Shown here: positions 1 through 13,700 of the stretch, piece by piece
Position numbering within the stretch: the first letter of the stretch is position 1
Layout of the letters: each line of letters begins with the position of its first letter
NCBI RefSeq assembly: GCF_910596095.1
Contig: NC_056550.1
Coordinates: 8,237,001-8,301,000 of the forward strand
Reading direction: 5' to 3'
Origin: Thunnus maccoyii
Taxonomy: Eukaryota > Chordata > Actinopteri > Scombriformes > Scombridae
Length of the DNA stretch: 64,000 nucleotides
Program-made: the position numbers and the translations under genes
Notes under the pieces: generated by a model
The model's input: only the letters and a program-made list of their open reading frames with translations
What the model was told of the DNA's origin: nothing
Database searches by the model: none

Positions 1-755
1 TAAAGGACAAATACACACAAAAACAGTTCCAGGTGCAATTTAAAGCCACAATTTGTAGATTTAGAAAATTTCTGACTTTGGCGCCCCTAAGTTTTAGTAT
101 CAAAATAAACACTGTTGCAAAACAGCAACTGATAAACACATCATAGATTATGTCTCATTAAAAAGTGGTGTCTTCTTCCACACTTACAAAAAACATATCT
201 AGTATGCACTCTGCAAATTACAGCGCCAGGTTTATTGTTGAGTCAAGTTCATTTTTAATCCCCATTATTAACAGGTTAAATGTAATGATGTACATTACAG
301 CACAGTGACGTTCAGGTGAAAATGTTCCACTTTCTATGACAGAAAATGTCGGGGTTTAGTGTCACTCACAATAAAAGAAGAGGGGCTTACTATTAACACT
401 TTTTCTACCTCAACAAAATCCACCAAACATCTAGAATGATATATAACATTATCTAAGGGTGGATTTTAGACAAATTAATGTAAACTGTTCATTCTACTGA
501 CTGTGGCAGAGGGATGGTATTTCTTGAGGGTAAGTGAGAGAAGACTGGACATCAGGGGGATATACAGAGGCCTGAGACCCTGCGGCAGGCACATTTATCA
601 TTACATCAACACATGAGTCTCACTTTTAATATGCCTGCTTGTTTCACTGTTGCTCCACTGTCACCCCAAGAGCTGTCCAAAGACCTCCAGCTGTGTTCAT
701 TCAGACAGGCACTGGCTACCTCTTGGCCGATATTATATGGGAAGCTCCTCTGTAA
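1..755 (-). other. gucy2c: gucy2c 3' untranslated region and downstream flank
   Basis: This stretch lies directly downstream of the gucy2c stop codon on the minus strand and has no coding exon. A minus-strand AATAAA (TTTATT on the plus strand at about 231-236) is the clearest polyadenylation signal, which would give a 3'UTR of roughly 520-540 nt. The transcript end is inferred, not shown. Nothing else is recognised between 1 and about 215. Confidence 0.5.
231..236 (-). terminator. gucy2c: Candidate polyadenylation signal of gucy2c
   Basis: AATAAA reads on the minus strand about 520 nt downstream of the gucy2c stop. It is the only canonical hexamer I found in the 755 bases after the stop. Cleavage would fall near 210-220. 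Confidence 0.45.
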
Positions 756-1758
756 TCACAGGTAGGTACTGGGGTCATCAGTGACAGCCAGGTGGAAGTA
801 CTCTGGTGGGCCGTCCCTCTGCAGGCTGCCGTTGGTGTCTCTCTGACGTATTCTGGTGGACAGTGTCTTCCTCTTTTTGAAGCTGTCGCTCCCATTTCCA
901 CGCTTCTCCAGACTGGACACGATCATTTCCGCCAGGTCCTGCTGGAGCCGCTGGAAGTTCTCCCTGAGACAGTGACACAGGGATTATTTTGGATTATGGA
1001 TGTAAATATGTGAACTCAAACTGATGTAAATATGATAGAAGTGCCAAAGCTCTATTAAGCTTTCTGTTTCATTTCACAAACAGCTGATAAACACTTAAGA
1101 CACTTAAGTCATACATTACGGTAGGTAATATTCAAATGAACTTGTGAATGTTATATCAATATAATATCAATATTAATATACATATCATGTTTACCTTTAT
1201 GCATAAAATCATGAGCTCAAGATGTACGCCTAGATTTTCTTACAGACCCCTAAAATCCTCATGTAGCTGAACACAGTTTAAATATGTCAACAGTGAGCTG
1301 GGGGTAACTGTTGGGATCTGGGGCTGTCATAACAAAACCAGGAAGTGTATCTTTAAGCACTGTGATATGACGAATAAAGTGTTAGAGTTCTTGTGAAGTG
1401 TTTGGTGTTTTACTCACGCTGTTGGTGGTGTCGGCAGGTTGTATTTTCCCCCAGTCACCCCTGTTAACCAGTATGTCATCTCTTTGCCTTTACCCTGTGG
1501 GTCAGACACACATGGACACACACACACAGGAAATGAAGGTAGTGTTAGCGCCTGGATGGATGAGCACATAAAGAGCCGAAGCAAACCCAGCTCACCTTCA
1601 GGTACGTCTCTCCTCTCTTTTCATACTCAAACTGGCAGTCTGTCCTCTTCAAGATGTTGATGGTGGACTGACTGACATGAATTCTCAGAGCTGGAAAGAC
1701 GACATGAGAAAGAATCATCAGACTCAAACCAAGCTGGACCTAAAGCTCCAATATTATG

Positions 1759-1798
<40 letters not shown>

Positions 1799-4700
1799 GT
1801 GCTGTCTTTTACGCAGGCCCGTGGACTCCATGCGTGAGGTGGTGTTGACTGTATCTCCGAAAAGACAGTAACGAGGCATCTTGTTCCCTACCACTCCTGC
1901 TGCACACGGTCCTACATGCAAATACACACAAACATTTAAGTCTTACAATTCATTTACATCCACTTAATTGATAAAAAAAATAATAATAAATTTACCCCCA
2001 TGCATGTCTTGGAGGCGTCTTCATTTTTTAATGCCTTACTTTTTCTATTTTCTCAGCTCTCACACATTTGATTATTTATCTATTTTCCATGTTTTGCACA
2101 AAACATGTATGATCATTTAGAACATCTATGATAATGAAAAAAATAAAAGATGTGTTTGGTGTTGTCTGATTTATTATTCAGCCACTAGATGTCAGTAACA
2201 TGATGACACACAAGAAGAGAAACTGAGTTATGAGCCTTCCTCTACTTGAGTCTTTACCTTTTGTTTTGAAAGTAAGTGGTTGGCATTATAATGGTGCATT
2301 ATTACCACCTCTACAGTCAGTTTATTTACTCTATTTGTGTATTCATATATACTTTTGAGTCATCTTTTTGAATTTGCCAATTCAATTTCAAATGTGTAAA
2401 CACTGCACAAAGTGACAAGAAAAATATTGCATTTATATTGCCATAAAATATACTTATGCTAATTTTTGAGGGGAAGGTTATGTCCTGAACAGGAATCACA
2501 TTAAATAAGACAAAATCATTAGGAAAACTGTTGATTTTCTGTTACCTGAATGCACACCAATACGGATCCACAGAGGGATGCCAGGCAGGTGCTGCAACTC
2601 AAAGGTCCCTACGAATGCCAGGATGTCCAGCGCCATGTGGGCGATGTCCACTGCATGCCTGTCACCGTTGCGTCTGGGCAAACCTGAGGCAACCATATAT
2701 GCATCCCCTATTGTCTCGACCTGAGAGACAATTCATGATTAGCCTTATTAATAAAAACTTTATCTGTATTCAATTAAGATGAAAAAAGTTATAATCGACA
2801 TACAACAAGAAAAACAGCAGAAACATCACTAAGGTACCTTGTAGACATCATGGTGATCAAGGATGCTGTCAAAGCTCTTGTAGATGTTGTTGAGCATGTC
2901 AACCACCTCCATGGGGGTGCTGTAATGGCAGAGGGTGGTGAATCCCACAATGTCACTGAAATAAATGGTCACCTCTTCAAACAGCTCTGGCTCCACTCTG
3001 CCAGTCTCCTTCAGTGAACGCACCACCGGGCTGAGGAGACACAATGGAGAGAAAAACAGTGATGTTAACTGATGGCTTCAAATTACATTAAAATTCCTGT
3101 CAATTATATTTATGCTTAGGTATTAAGACATGTATATGCACATGCAAATAAATACAAGGTCAGGTGTTGGCCTCTTTATGGTGGGAGAGATGAAGATCAG
3201 TTTGATTACCAAGTGGATTTGGTCAGGAAAATCATGCTGTATATTTCAGTACATATTATATGTTATGTTAAACATTTCTACACATCCCCTTTCAAATAGC
3301 CTCCTACTTCCAGGCTTTATAAGATATGATAAATACACAAGAAACGAGAAAGGAAATAAAAAGAGAGACAAAAGGAGAAAATAAAAACAGAAATACATTT
3401 AAAAAATGTCTACAAAGACACGTTTTAAGCATTAATTGTTTGGGGGGTTTTGTTCATCTGTCTTGGCCACTTTCTGGTAGTGTAAAAAGCTATAAATACA
3501 ACATTGCCATATCATTATCTATAAAATTGTTATGGTGAACGGGTTGGTTAACAGTTTCTGGCCACCTGATGAATGTAAGTCTAGAATTCATTGTCCTTTT
3601 ACCTCTGTTTTTGGTCTCCACCTACTCCTGCGGTAGCTATTTAGCTGCTAAATGCTCCACTATGTTCACCAGCTAGTCACTAACTTTGTCTTTCTGTCAT
3701 TTGATTTGGGGCAGGTACAGTACGTTAATCAGAGCTTTCTCAATGAAAAAGCCCCATGCTGCTGCTGAAAATTATGCTGATGAGAGCAGGGTTTGTGGGC
3801 CAAAAAACTACAACAAATAATGATCCAATAGAAAACGCTCCATAGAGTTACAGATAAATCTGTGTGCATGTCAGTACAAGCGTCCTATTTTGCATTCCAG
3901 TAAGTCACAAATATTAATCATTGCAGCTTTAAACATGTTCCTGCTGTCAGCTGCTCTCTGTAGTATATCAGCAGAAGCAGATACAGTATAAACCTACCCA
4001 GGAAGTAGCATAAAGTTGAGGCGATCAGCTCTGTCCCTCTCAGCTTTATACAAAGAGGTTCTCTCCTCCACCAGATGCTCCAGAGTCCTGGAGTACATCT
4101 GCAGGCGACGGATCAGGTTGTCCATGTACGTCTCACTGTCTTGGTTGTGCAGGTTACTGTCAGAGGAAAAAAAAAAATTACATTCTTATCACTTTTTATA
4201 ACAGTTAATTAATAAATCATAAGTGCAGCAGGAATTATCTCATAGCAATGAACCAAATAACATACGCTATTTGGCCAAAAGTATGGGGACATAACTGTCC
4301 CCACACTTTTGTGAACTTTTGTCCTTTGGCTTTTTTTCATGGTTTTGGTTGGACTCATAGTTCTGATTAATGGAAACCTTCATGCTACAGCATACAGTGA
4401 TATTTCACTCAAGTAAGGTCAAATAAATTTGATTCATATAGCCCCAAATTACAAGTTTTAGACTAGAATTTTAGATTCAACTTTGTGGCAACAGTTTAGT
4501 AAAGGCCCTTTCCTATTTCAACATGACAGCTCCAAACAAAGCCAGATCCATAAAGTAAGAAGTTATTAACTGGTCTGCACACAGCGCTGACCTCAACCCC
4601 ATCCAACACCTTTGAATTGTATCATCAGTTGCAGACCTCACTAATGCATACTTTGTTTGAGTGTCCAATTATATTTAGCCCTGTAGTGTATTATATGACT

Positions 4701-7700
4701 GATTGAAAGTCACTCTAAATGAACACATGGTGTTGACGTACCTGAAAATCTTACCCAGAGTTAACTCTATTCTCTTAAAATCTGGCCTTCGTTCTGGATC
4801 TTCATCCCAGCAGTTCTTTATCAGCATGTACAACTGTATGCACATACACAAACACACATAGAGAGAAAAAGAGGGTGTTTTCCTACTTTATTTAACTCTT
4901 CAATGCTTTACTTATAAACTTCAATGCTCAGAGTGTGTTAACAGCAAGTGTCCTCAGTGTATGATGGCTTTCTTACCTCAGTCTCTCTCTCTGATACACC
5001 GTCAAAGTTGAGGTCAGGTCTGAAGACAGCTGTCTCACTGGGAAACTGCACCCTGTGGAGCTTCTCTGAACATTGAGATAAACAAGGTGAGCAGGACACA
5101 GCTTGTTGTTTATATCAGCATGTTGGTGCGCCAAATAAGGCTGACCTACCTGCAATGTTAGAGCAGCACTCTGTATAGAACGGGGCCCGTCTCATAATGA
5201 TCTCATGGGCAATGATGGCATAGCTGTAGACATCGCCTTTTTGAGACACTCCATTCTCTCGGAGATGCTCCGGGGCCATCCACACATCTGAGAGGAGAGG
5301 AGATGAGAGGAGAGGAGAGAGCCTGAGCCACTGGTACTCTCAGTGTTTGGATCAATAACCAGCTTCACTGATGAAGAAAAACTCTGTCTCACCTCTGCCT
5401 GGTCTCAGGATGGTGTGGCAGCCAAAGTCAGTGATCTTGACCACCATGCGATTGTCGACCACACAGTTGGTGGACTTGAGGCGACCGTGGACCTGAATGT
5501 TACTAGAGTGGAGATATGACATACCCTGTAGAAGATATAAAGCAGGAGGACAGTAGTGAGCAGGTTGATTAATCCACAACGGTTGTGCGTTATCAAAATC
5601 CTGCTAAACTGAAATGCTTAGTGCAGAGTGAAAATAAATTATATAGACAGAGTAAAAAATTTGGTCTTATCTCATAAAAAACTTAACAACACAAACAAAC
5701 AATACCTTTGCTATGTCATACATGACTGATATCTTAAACTCCATGTCCATGAAGGTTTCTTCTGGGTAGGAGATCCTGTCATTCAGAATGTACTGAAAAA
5801 ACAGATACAATTCATACCCTGTAAAATGTAACTTGTTGTTTCAACTTACAAATATCAGCATAAGTCAACAATTACTGTATAAGTCAACACATACAAATAG
5901 CTCTTGTAACACCAACAAAATTTATCCTGACTGAATATTGTATGTTGCCTTCGTTTGGTGGATTTAGATCAGTTAATTTATTAAACTGCTAAGACTCTCT
6001 TGGGATACATGCATGAAGAGTTTCATTCAAGTAATGCAGTAGTTTATGAAAACACTGCAAAAAAGATGATCATTGTTAATACATTTGTGGATCTGCACAA
6101 AGAAATGAATCACTTTTTGCTTACACCATTTTCTTACTTTCAAATTCAACTGAAATATGTTAATGTGTTTTTTAAATCTCCTGCAAACTAACAGACAAGC
6201 AAACAGGATCAAAATATAACCTCTTTGAAAGACTTTAAGATTTTTTGCCTGTATTAAAAACATCTTTCAATATCTAAAAACAGATAGATAAGGGAAAACT
6301 GGCAGCAGCTGGATCTGATCTGCAGGGGAAGTGAAAGGACGGTGGGACCATGTAAGCGTTGGTCTGCTCTTACCCTGAGAGAGCCCCTCTGACACAGCTC
6401 AAACACGCCAAACACGCCGTACTCAAACTTCACTGTGCCATAGAACTTGGTCAGGTTGTAATAATCGATGCGCATCAGCTGAAACATGAAGACATGGAAG
6501 AGAGGAGGAAGTGATGAGAAGGTTAGACAGAAAGGCTTAATAAAGGGTTGGACATTGACGACACACTTATCCTACTATCTTAACATTTATTAGGCTACAT
6601 CACATCTGACAAGTAGGTGTTTTCCTAAACCAGAGACATGGTTGTGTTGAAAATGATGCATTCTTTATATAACATTAAAGAGGAACAAGAAAGACAAGAA
6701 AGAAAGTTGAGTGTGTAGCTAAAAGAGGAAAGAAACAGGGAGATAGTTCCACCAAAAGTGCTTTGAAAACTACACAGCAATGTCCGTCTTAGGATGTGTT
6801 TGATGCCATTTCTGCTTCCTTAGCCAGTAAACAGAAAAGCACCATAAAGGAGGGCCAGCAAGAATAATGTACCCACAGTAAACAAAAGAGCAAACAGTGT
6901 CCATGATATAATAGAGTCCAATTGTTCTAATGCTTTAAAAATTCAGGGGAAGCCTTACAGTGTTAAGCTCAATCTTCTGGTCCTCTGTGAAGTCTCTGTC
7001 TGCGTGTTTGAGCTCCTTCAAGATTACAGGCTGAAGAATACAAAGAAACAGGACACACTCAAACACAGAGTGAAAATCGTCTCTTTCTTTTTATTCTCTT
7101 TACAATTAAATATTGATGATTTTTGGAAGCTGAAATGCTTTTACCTTCTTGTCATAGCGACCTCGATGAGAGAAGTATGCGCTGTCCTTCCTCTTATCGT
7201 CATCGATCTGTTACACGCACACATGATATACAGCAAGAATTATGAAACTTAACACACAGTTTTATTATACCTACATTCACCTAACTTCTTCTATTTCATC
7301 TAATCCAACTTTATATCATGTCATCTCTTATCTTATATCAGCCTCGTATAACCTCAACTCACATCGTTTTCCTCTACACTTGATTTCATGTTCACATTCC
7401 CTCTGATCTGAATTTATGTGTTTCATATCATTTCATATCTTGTCTATGTGAGCTCATCTAATTTCATTTCTAAACTTTCGTGTCTTTATCTTACTAGATG
7501 TGGTCTCATCAAATTTCAAACACTCATCATGTAACAGAAAGTTTTTCTTTAACTTCCACACATCCTGCCAGATGCCAGCTGATGGTCTATGACTGAAACA
7601 TTGCACTTTCAATAAATATGGTGCTTTCTTTTCTCATTTTTCTTTTTTTACAAAAAATTCATGTGGCCTTATCTGATTAAATGCAGTCTGGCTCTTCATC

Positions 7701-10700
7701 AGTTTGTAGTAATAATCTAAGAAGCAGAACGTTCAGGTTGTTTACCTTCAGAGAGACCTCCTTCTCATCCAACGGACCAATCAGGTGCGGGTCGATGTGA
7801 GACCACTTTTTCTGCATATCACGCTCTTTCCTGTTCTGTCTAACATTATTCACACAGAGATATACAGTAAATACATACATAAGCACAGGGGACATTTGTG
7901 GGACTCTCTCATTTCATATATCACGCTGAGCAGATATAAATTTGAAGGAAAGACTGATTCTTCGAGTTTCTCAGTTTCTTGATTTATAATTAAAACCACC
8001 ATTTGTTGCTCAGAGCCTCAAAAACATTTTGTTACTGACAATTTACACTCTTTGTCTTTGTCTAGTCAAAGTCAGCTTTATTGGTGCAAAAAAAATGTGA
8101 CATGCAGCACCTGTGATACAGCTGTGAAATGTCTCTGCTGTTTACCTGTAGAAAATGAGAGCAATGGCTGTCACCACGACAACACTGAGACTCAGAACGA
8201 TCACAATCACATCCTGCATATCCAAGTCTGGAAGCACACACAGAGAGTCATTAGACTTAACCTGGAATAAAGACCATGAAATCCCACAATATTTCTAAAT
8301 GACATCTTCAGATTTTAATTATGTTCGTTGCCAGGTTGTTGTCAGTTTCTCAACTTTGCAGCCAGGACATTCTTAATGTACAGATGGGGGTGCTTGAAAT
8401 TTCAAACAACTCTTCTACAATTTTAAGAAAAATCTATGCTGTGGGGTCATAAGGAAATTGGGACCTAAAATTTGAGTCACAGACCAGAAAAGGGTGAGAA
8501 ACTGTGCTGTATGGTGTCAACAGTTTTCAGGCTACAGTGAAGCACCACATCTCCACCTTTACACCATCTGTGTTTGTGTGTGTGTTACCATCTGAATCTT
8601 CTGGCACATCACGAGGCAGGAGACCATCTTTCCAGGGCAGGGCGGGGTTTATGTCTATCTCTGTGGTTTCATTTTTCGACGTGTCAAATATTAACAGGGT
8701 TTCATACTGAGCAGAAACAAAAATTGAAAAACAAAATTTCACCTTTACACTGACTCTTTAAAGCAAAGCAGAGAGAATGTGGCTCCAAAAAAAATTACAG
8801 CTCAAATTCTGACTGTGGTAACTGATGAATGGATAGTAGTCTCACCTTGCCAGTTACAGTTGATGTGTAAATCATAGTGAAGTTAACTTCTCTGTCGCCA
8901 TATTCATCTAGCAGATAATCTCCTCCCCAACCACCTTGCAGCAAACACACATATTGACAAACAAAACCAAGAAAGCATTTTAAATTTCCTGGAAATGGAA
9001 AGATTACAGTCAAACTGTATTTTGTGGCCTTTATGTCTTTAATAAAATGACACTGTAACCTAAATAGTTACAACATGTAGGACTGAAATTAAAGATTATT
9101 TTCATTACTGATTAATCTACCAATAATTTTCTTATTAATCAATCGTTTAGTCTATTAAATGTCAGAAAATAGTAACAAATAGCCATCACAATTTCCGAAT
9201 TGACCTTTTCAAATAACTCTTTTAGTCTGACCAACCATCCAAAATACAAAGATATTTAGTTTACTATGATGTAAGAAAAGGAAAGAGCAGCAAATCCTCA
9301 CATTTGAGAAGCTAGAAACATCAAATGTTTGGATTTTTTCCTTGAAAAATGACGATGAATTGATTAGTGCTACTGTATACAAAATATAATGTACTTCATT
9401 GTGTTTTATAGTTTTACAGTTACACCCCTGAGGTGACGTTAAGGACAGTTAACACCAGAGATTTCAGAGTTGCCATCTAAAACAAGCTTTTGTCCAAAAA
9501 TCAAACCCAACAGGATGTTGTGAAATGGATTGTGTAAATGTGGTTGTATGTTACGTAATAAGGGTTGCTATTCAACTCAATCTCACAGTGTTAGACCTGC
9601 ACCCTGTCACGTCAATTGAGCCAGCCAAGGCAAATTTCAAAGGTTGACGCGTCCATGTACAGAAGTGTAACTCTTGACTGTACCTACCAGGTAACAATAA
9701 AACTAACCATAAAAGAAAGGCAAGTAAATGTTCACTGTCATAGATAACCTATCTAAAGCACACTTTCTGTAAGCTGATTTTCATATTATACTAATGCAAT
9801 GTTTTCCTGGAGGATAGGAAAACAATTTAAAATCTTGTATTATATATTATAATAAATGCTTAATAGTAATCTAAAGCATTTGCAATTTGTATTTGTCGTG
9901 CTAAAACATGCAACAACTCCAGTGTGGTCCATCAAAACCTGACATATGGATCTATTAAACCAAAAATATATAAATAAAATTACTATCTCTCAGCAAATAA
10001 ATCAAACATAACAGTTTTTACCAACACAGAACAACATAATTCAGTGACAACCTAAACTAATGAACTATAAATGCAACTATTCATGACTAATCCAACACCC
10101 TGGCAGACATAAAGCTACAACAATCATGTAAAATACAGAAAGGAACTGTCTTTGACCTATCTCTACTAGGGATGTGCAGAAAGCCCAGTATTTGTATCTG
10201 TATCTGTATTTGTTGAGGCAGCAAAATTATTTGTATTTGTATTCGAATAAAAGTGGAAAGAGGCTTAAAAATCCTGTTTTTGTTTTTATTACGCTTTTAA
10301 TTTTAGAAAATTTAATTTTCCCTCCCACTGAGTTGCTAACCTCGAGTTATTACTTATCACAAGTACCGTGCAAGGAGGCATTTCCAAAAGGGTTGTCACT
10401 CAGAGGCACATCAGAGGTTCCCTTGTTAAGTTGTCGACTGAGCTGCCACTGTCTGAGTAATTTGCCAAACAGCAGAGTCCCATCATGATACCCAGCCACA
10501 AGGTCATTTATCTGCCCAGTAGATTGAAAAAGAGAGAGAAAGAGTCAAAGAGTTATACAAGAGATGTTTCCCTACACAGCGTTTTTTGGGTGTTTAAGTT
10601 GCAGCTCACCGTGCCGTTGTATGATAAGTTTGATCCAATGTAGTTCCTCTGTGGAAGTGTGATCACCAGGACATTCTGCATATCCTTATTGGCTGTTTTG

Positions 10701-13700
10701 TTAACATAATAATCAGGGCTGGAAGAAAGTAAAGAGTGTCATTTTGGACAGCATTACCTCTACACATTCATTCAATTTCTCCTTTGACTGAAAAACTCAT
10801 TAAATTTCATGGTAGTAAAGTGGTAAAATTAGGGCCAGGCTTACTTGTAGACATCAATGAGAATGAACATGATGTCCTCATGAATATTTTTCACCTTCCC
10901 CTTGATGGAAACAATGTCACTGGGTTGCCCACATAAGATGAAAACTGAAATAAATAAATTAGTTTCACTCTAACAGGAAGGTAAAATATTTAAGTTGTAC
11001 TATAGGCTACATTTGACACAAGTCTGGTACAGAAAAGTATTGGCACTACAGCATGTACTGTATATTAAAAACAAAACACCCGCAAAGTGTTTCATGTAAA
11101 AAAAAAGTGGGCGGGTGATGATGATTTTCTACCAGAGTAAAAACGAGAATAGAGCCAAGCAACAGCAAAATAAGACTAGAGTTGTACAGGCACACTAAGT
11201 AAGTGGCTTTGTCCTACTGGGCTGAATGCTAGTGTGTTTGCTTGTTAGCATGGTTACATTTGCTAATTACCACTAAACATAAAGTACAGCTGAGGCTGAA
11301 AGGTTAAAGGATCACATGAAACACATGAATATACTGATACTTTGCCTCGTTGCTACATCTCTTGGGATTCTGTTCTGATTAGACAGTTTACTCATCTCTA
11401 GAAGAGATATTGGATGATGTTTTTCAGGTCAAAATAGTCATTTGGTTGATCAACAGCTCAGGATTAAGTGCTTTGGACATTGTAACTCACACAAACTCAA
11501 GAAAATACCCACTGTTACTGAGTCTTTTCTTAGCAGTGAGGTCACGGATTAGCTCGTCCTCCCCACGCAGCATCTCTCTTTCTGTCCCTGAAGCAAATTT
11601 AGCAGAGGGTGCTTCCAGTGCATTGATGTACCTGTGGCAAAAGCAAGGAGTTCAAACAAGAAAGGTAGCGCATGCTGGAGATTTCATTTAAGCATCAGAG
11701 GTCAATCAAGTGACCTACAGCTTGTGTTGTCTCACCAGAAACAGTCTTGAGTTACATCACCAGACTTCTTGTAGACATAGACCTTGTTCCATATGTCTTT
11801 AAACGACAAAGTTTTCATCATAAAGTTGAGGAAAAAGTCTGAGATCTTGCGTGCCGGAGGCAGAATTCGGGTCAGTTTAGGCTTATAGTCACAAGAGAGA
11901 CCGAAGCTCCCGGCAGAGATGATGGGAATGCTCAGGCTCAGGCCAATATCATCACTGAGGCAGATAAGAGGGGGTGACAAGTCAAGAATCAGTTATGAAG
12001 TGGTATTTGATTAAAGAGAATCGCAGTCATACTCACTCCACTAACTGGAAGGTGGCATAAGTGCAGGAAGGCCCCAGCATGATGCATCCAACTTTACGTT
12101 CTCTCTGCAGAAAGATACAGTACATGCAGTAATTCTGTCATCACAGCCATTTCCAAGGTCCAGGTTCTACACTAGATGAGGATACTGATGAAAAAAATGT
12201 TTTTTTGCAAAAAATATGATGTATCAAAGATGTTATTCCAGTGCATTTATGCAGTTATTTCATGATTAAGTTATGCATTGTTTCCCCTTAACACGTGCTG
12301 TCTATTTTTACTTTGGCTTCTGAATTAATTCATTTCCCAGAATGCATTTCATCAATCCCTGGTAAAAATGTGTAAAACCTGCTGTGGCGGGGGAAGCAGG
12401 AGCGTTAGCAGAGTGACCGTTTGTCATTTCAAGCCTAAACAAGAGAGCATCTACAGGAAGCTCAACATACAGTATTCTGTGACTGCATTGCATTGTGGTC
12501 TACAGGCGGAGATATTTGCATCTCAGCCCTTTACTATTACGATGGCAACTCATCGTAGTAGTGATACTGTGGTAATATTGTTGGTGCAAAATCGTGAGTC
12601 TACAGAGAAGCAGTCGATCATTGACTTTGAGGCACTAACAGCCAAATTTGACTTTTACTGTTTCAGATCATTTACATCTTCCTTCCCATCAGCCTTGTAA
12701 ATGTCAAGGAAACAGTTTGACAGTGTGCTATGATAACCATCCTGTCATGTATTGATAGACATGTAACTGTGACTGCTAAAAGGTAATCTATAGATAATAA
12801 ACTACAAAAAGGGAGCTTGTAATTAATGTACACTGAACCACAGAGTCCAGAGTGAACACAGAAATATTAAATCCCTTTGCATCACCTTTTAGTGGAAAAC
12901 AGAAACGTTTTTTAAACTGACATTTTGAGGTAAACATAGGAAAAGCGATTCTGGTTTGCTGCTCTCATGCCAGTAAGTAAACGTACAAGGTATCTCTGAG
13001 ACACCCAGTGCCTCTTCACTTACCACAACACCCTTGATTCTATAATGTGTGTCCTAAAAAGAAACACTTTAAGTACTTTAATCTCATCTTTTTGACATCA
13101 TTTGACCAGACTCACATGCAACATCTTGAGTGTTGCCACACCCTCACAGGTACTGCTCCCACAGCCCTGCCGGTTGTACATACTGGTGTTGAACCCGTTG
13201 TAGGTAGCCTTCAGAGTGAAGTTTAAACCTTGAGTCATGGAAAAAAGATAAGAGTTATTAATATAAAAATGAACTCATTAATCTTTTTGGATTGTTAGGA
13301 TGAAGTTAGAGTGACTTTATCCCCACTAGTGGAATATTTGACTTTGATTTCTCCCACAAAGACGGGAAAAATATTACATTTACAGTAACAGCAAGACAAG
13401 AACAGTATGAGATTACCAGCCTCTGACAAAATGATGACAGCAAAAAGTAAATTATGGATTATTACTGTGAAAAATAAAATAAGTCAAAATACACTGCTAA
13501 AGCATGACCACACACATATATTTATGGTTGACAAGCAGCAGCTTAATTTCCAAAAATGCATATAAAGCATTACAGGTTGGGACCCCCATGCTCTCTAAAG
13601 ATATATCTGAGAGGGTATAGAGGTGATTAAAACTACAGTATATTCAAGAAAATATTCTGTTACACAAAGGTCTATTTATTTTTCCTGACTTTCTCAAAAT

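Noticed and set aside
5041-5065. Acceptor at 5053 for gucy2c exon 19
   Set aside because: It breaks the reading phase from exon 18; the acceptor 13 bp upstream (exon end 5065) restores phase and gives EKLHRVQF, matching the family sequence.
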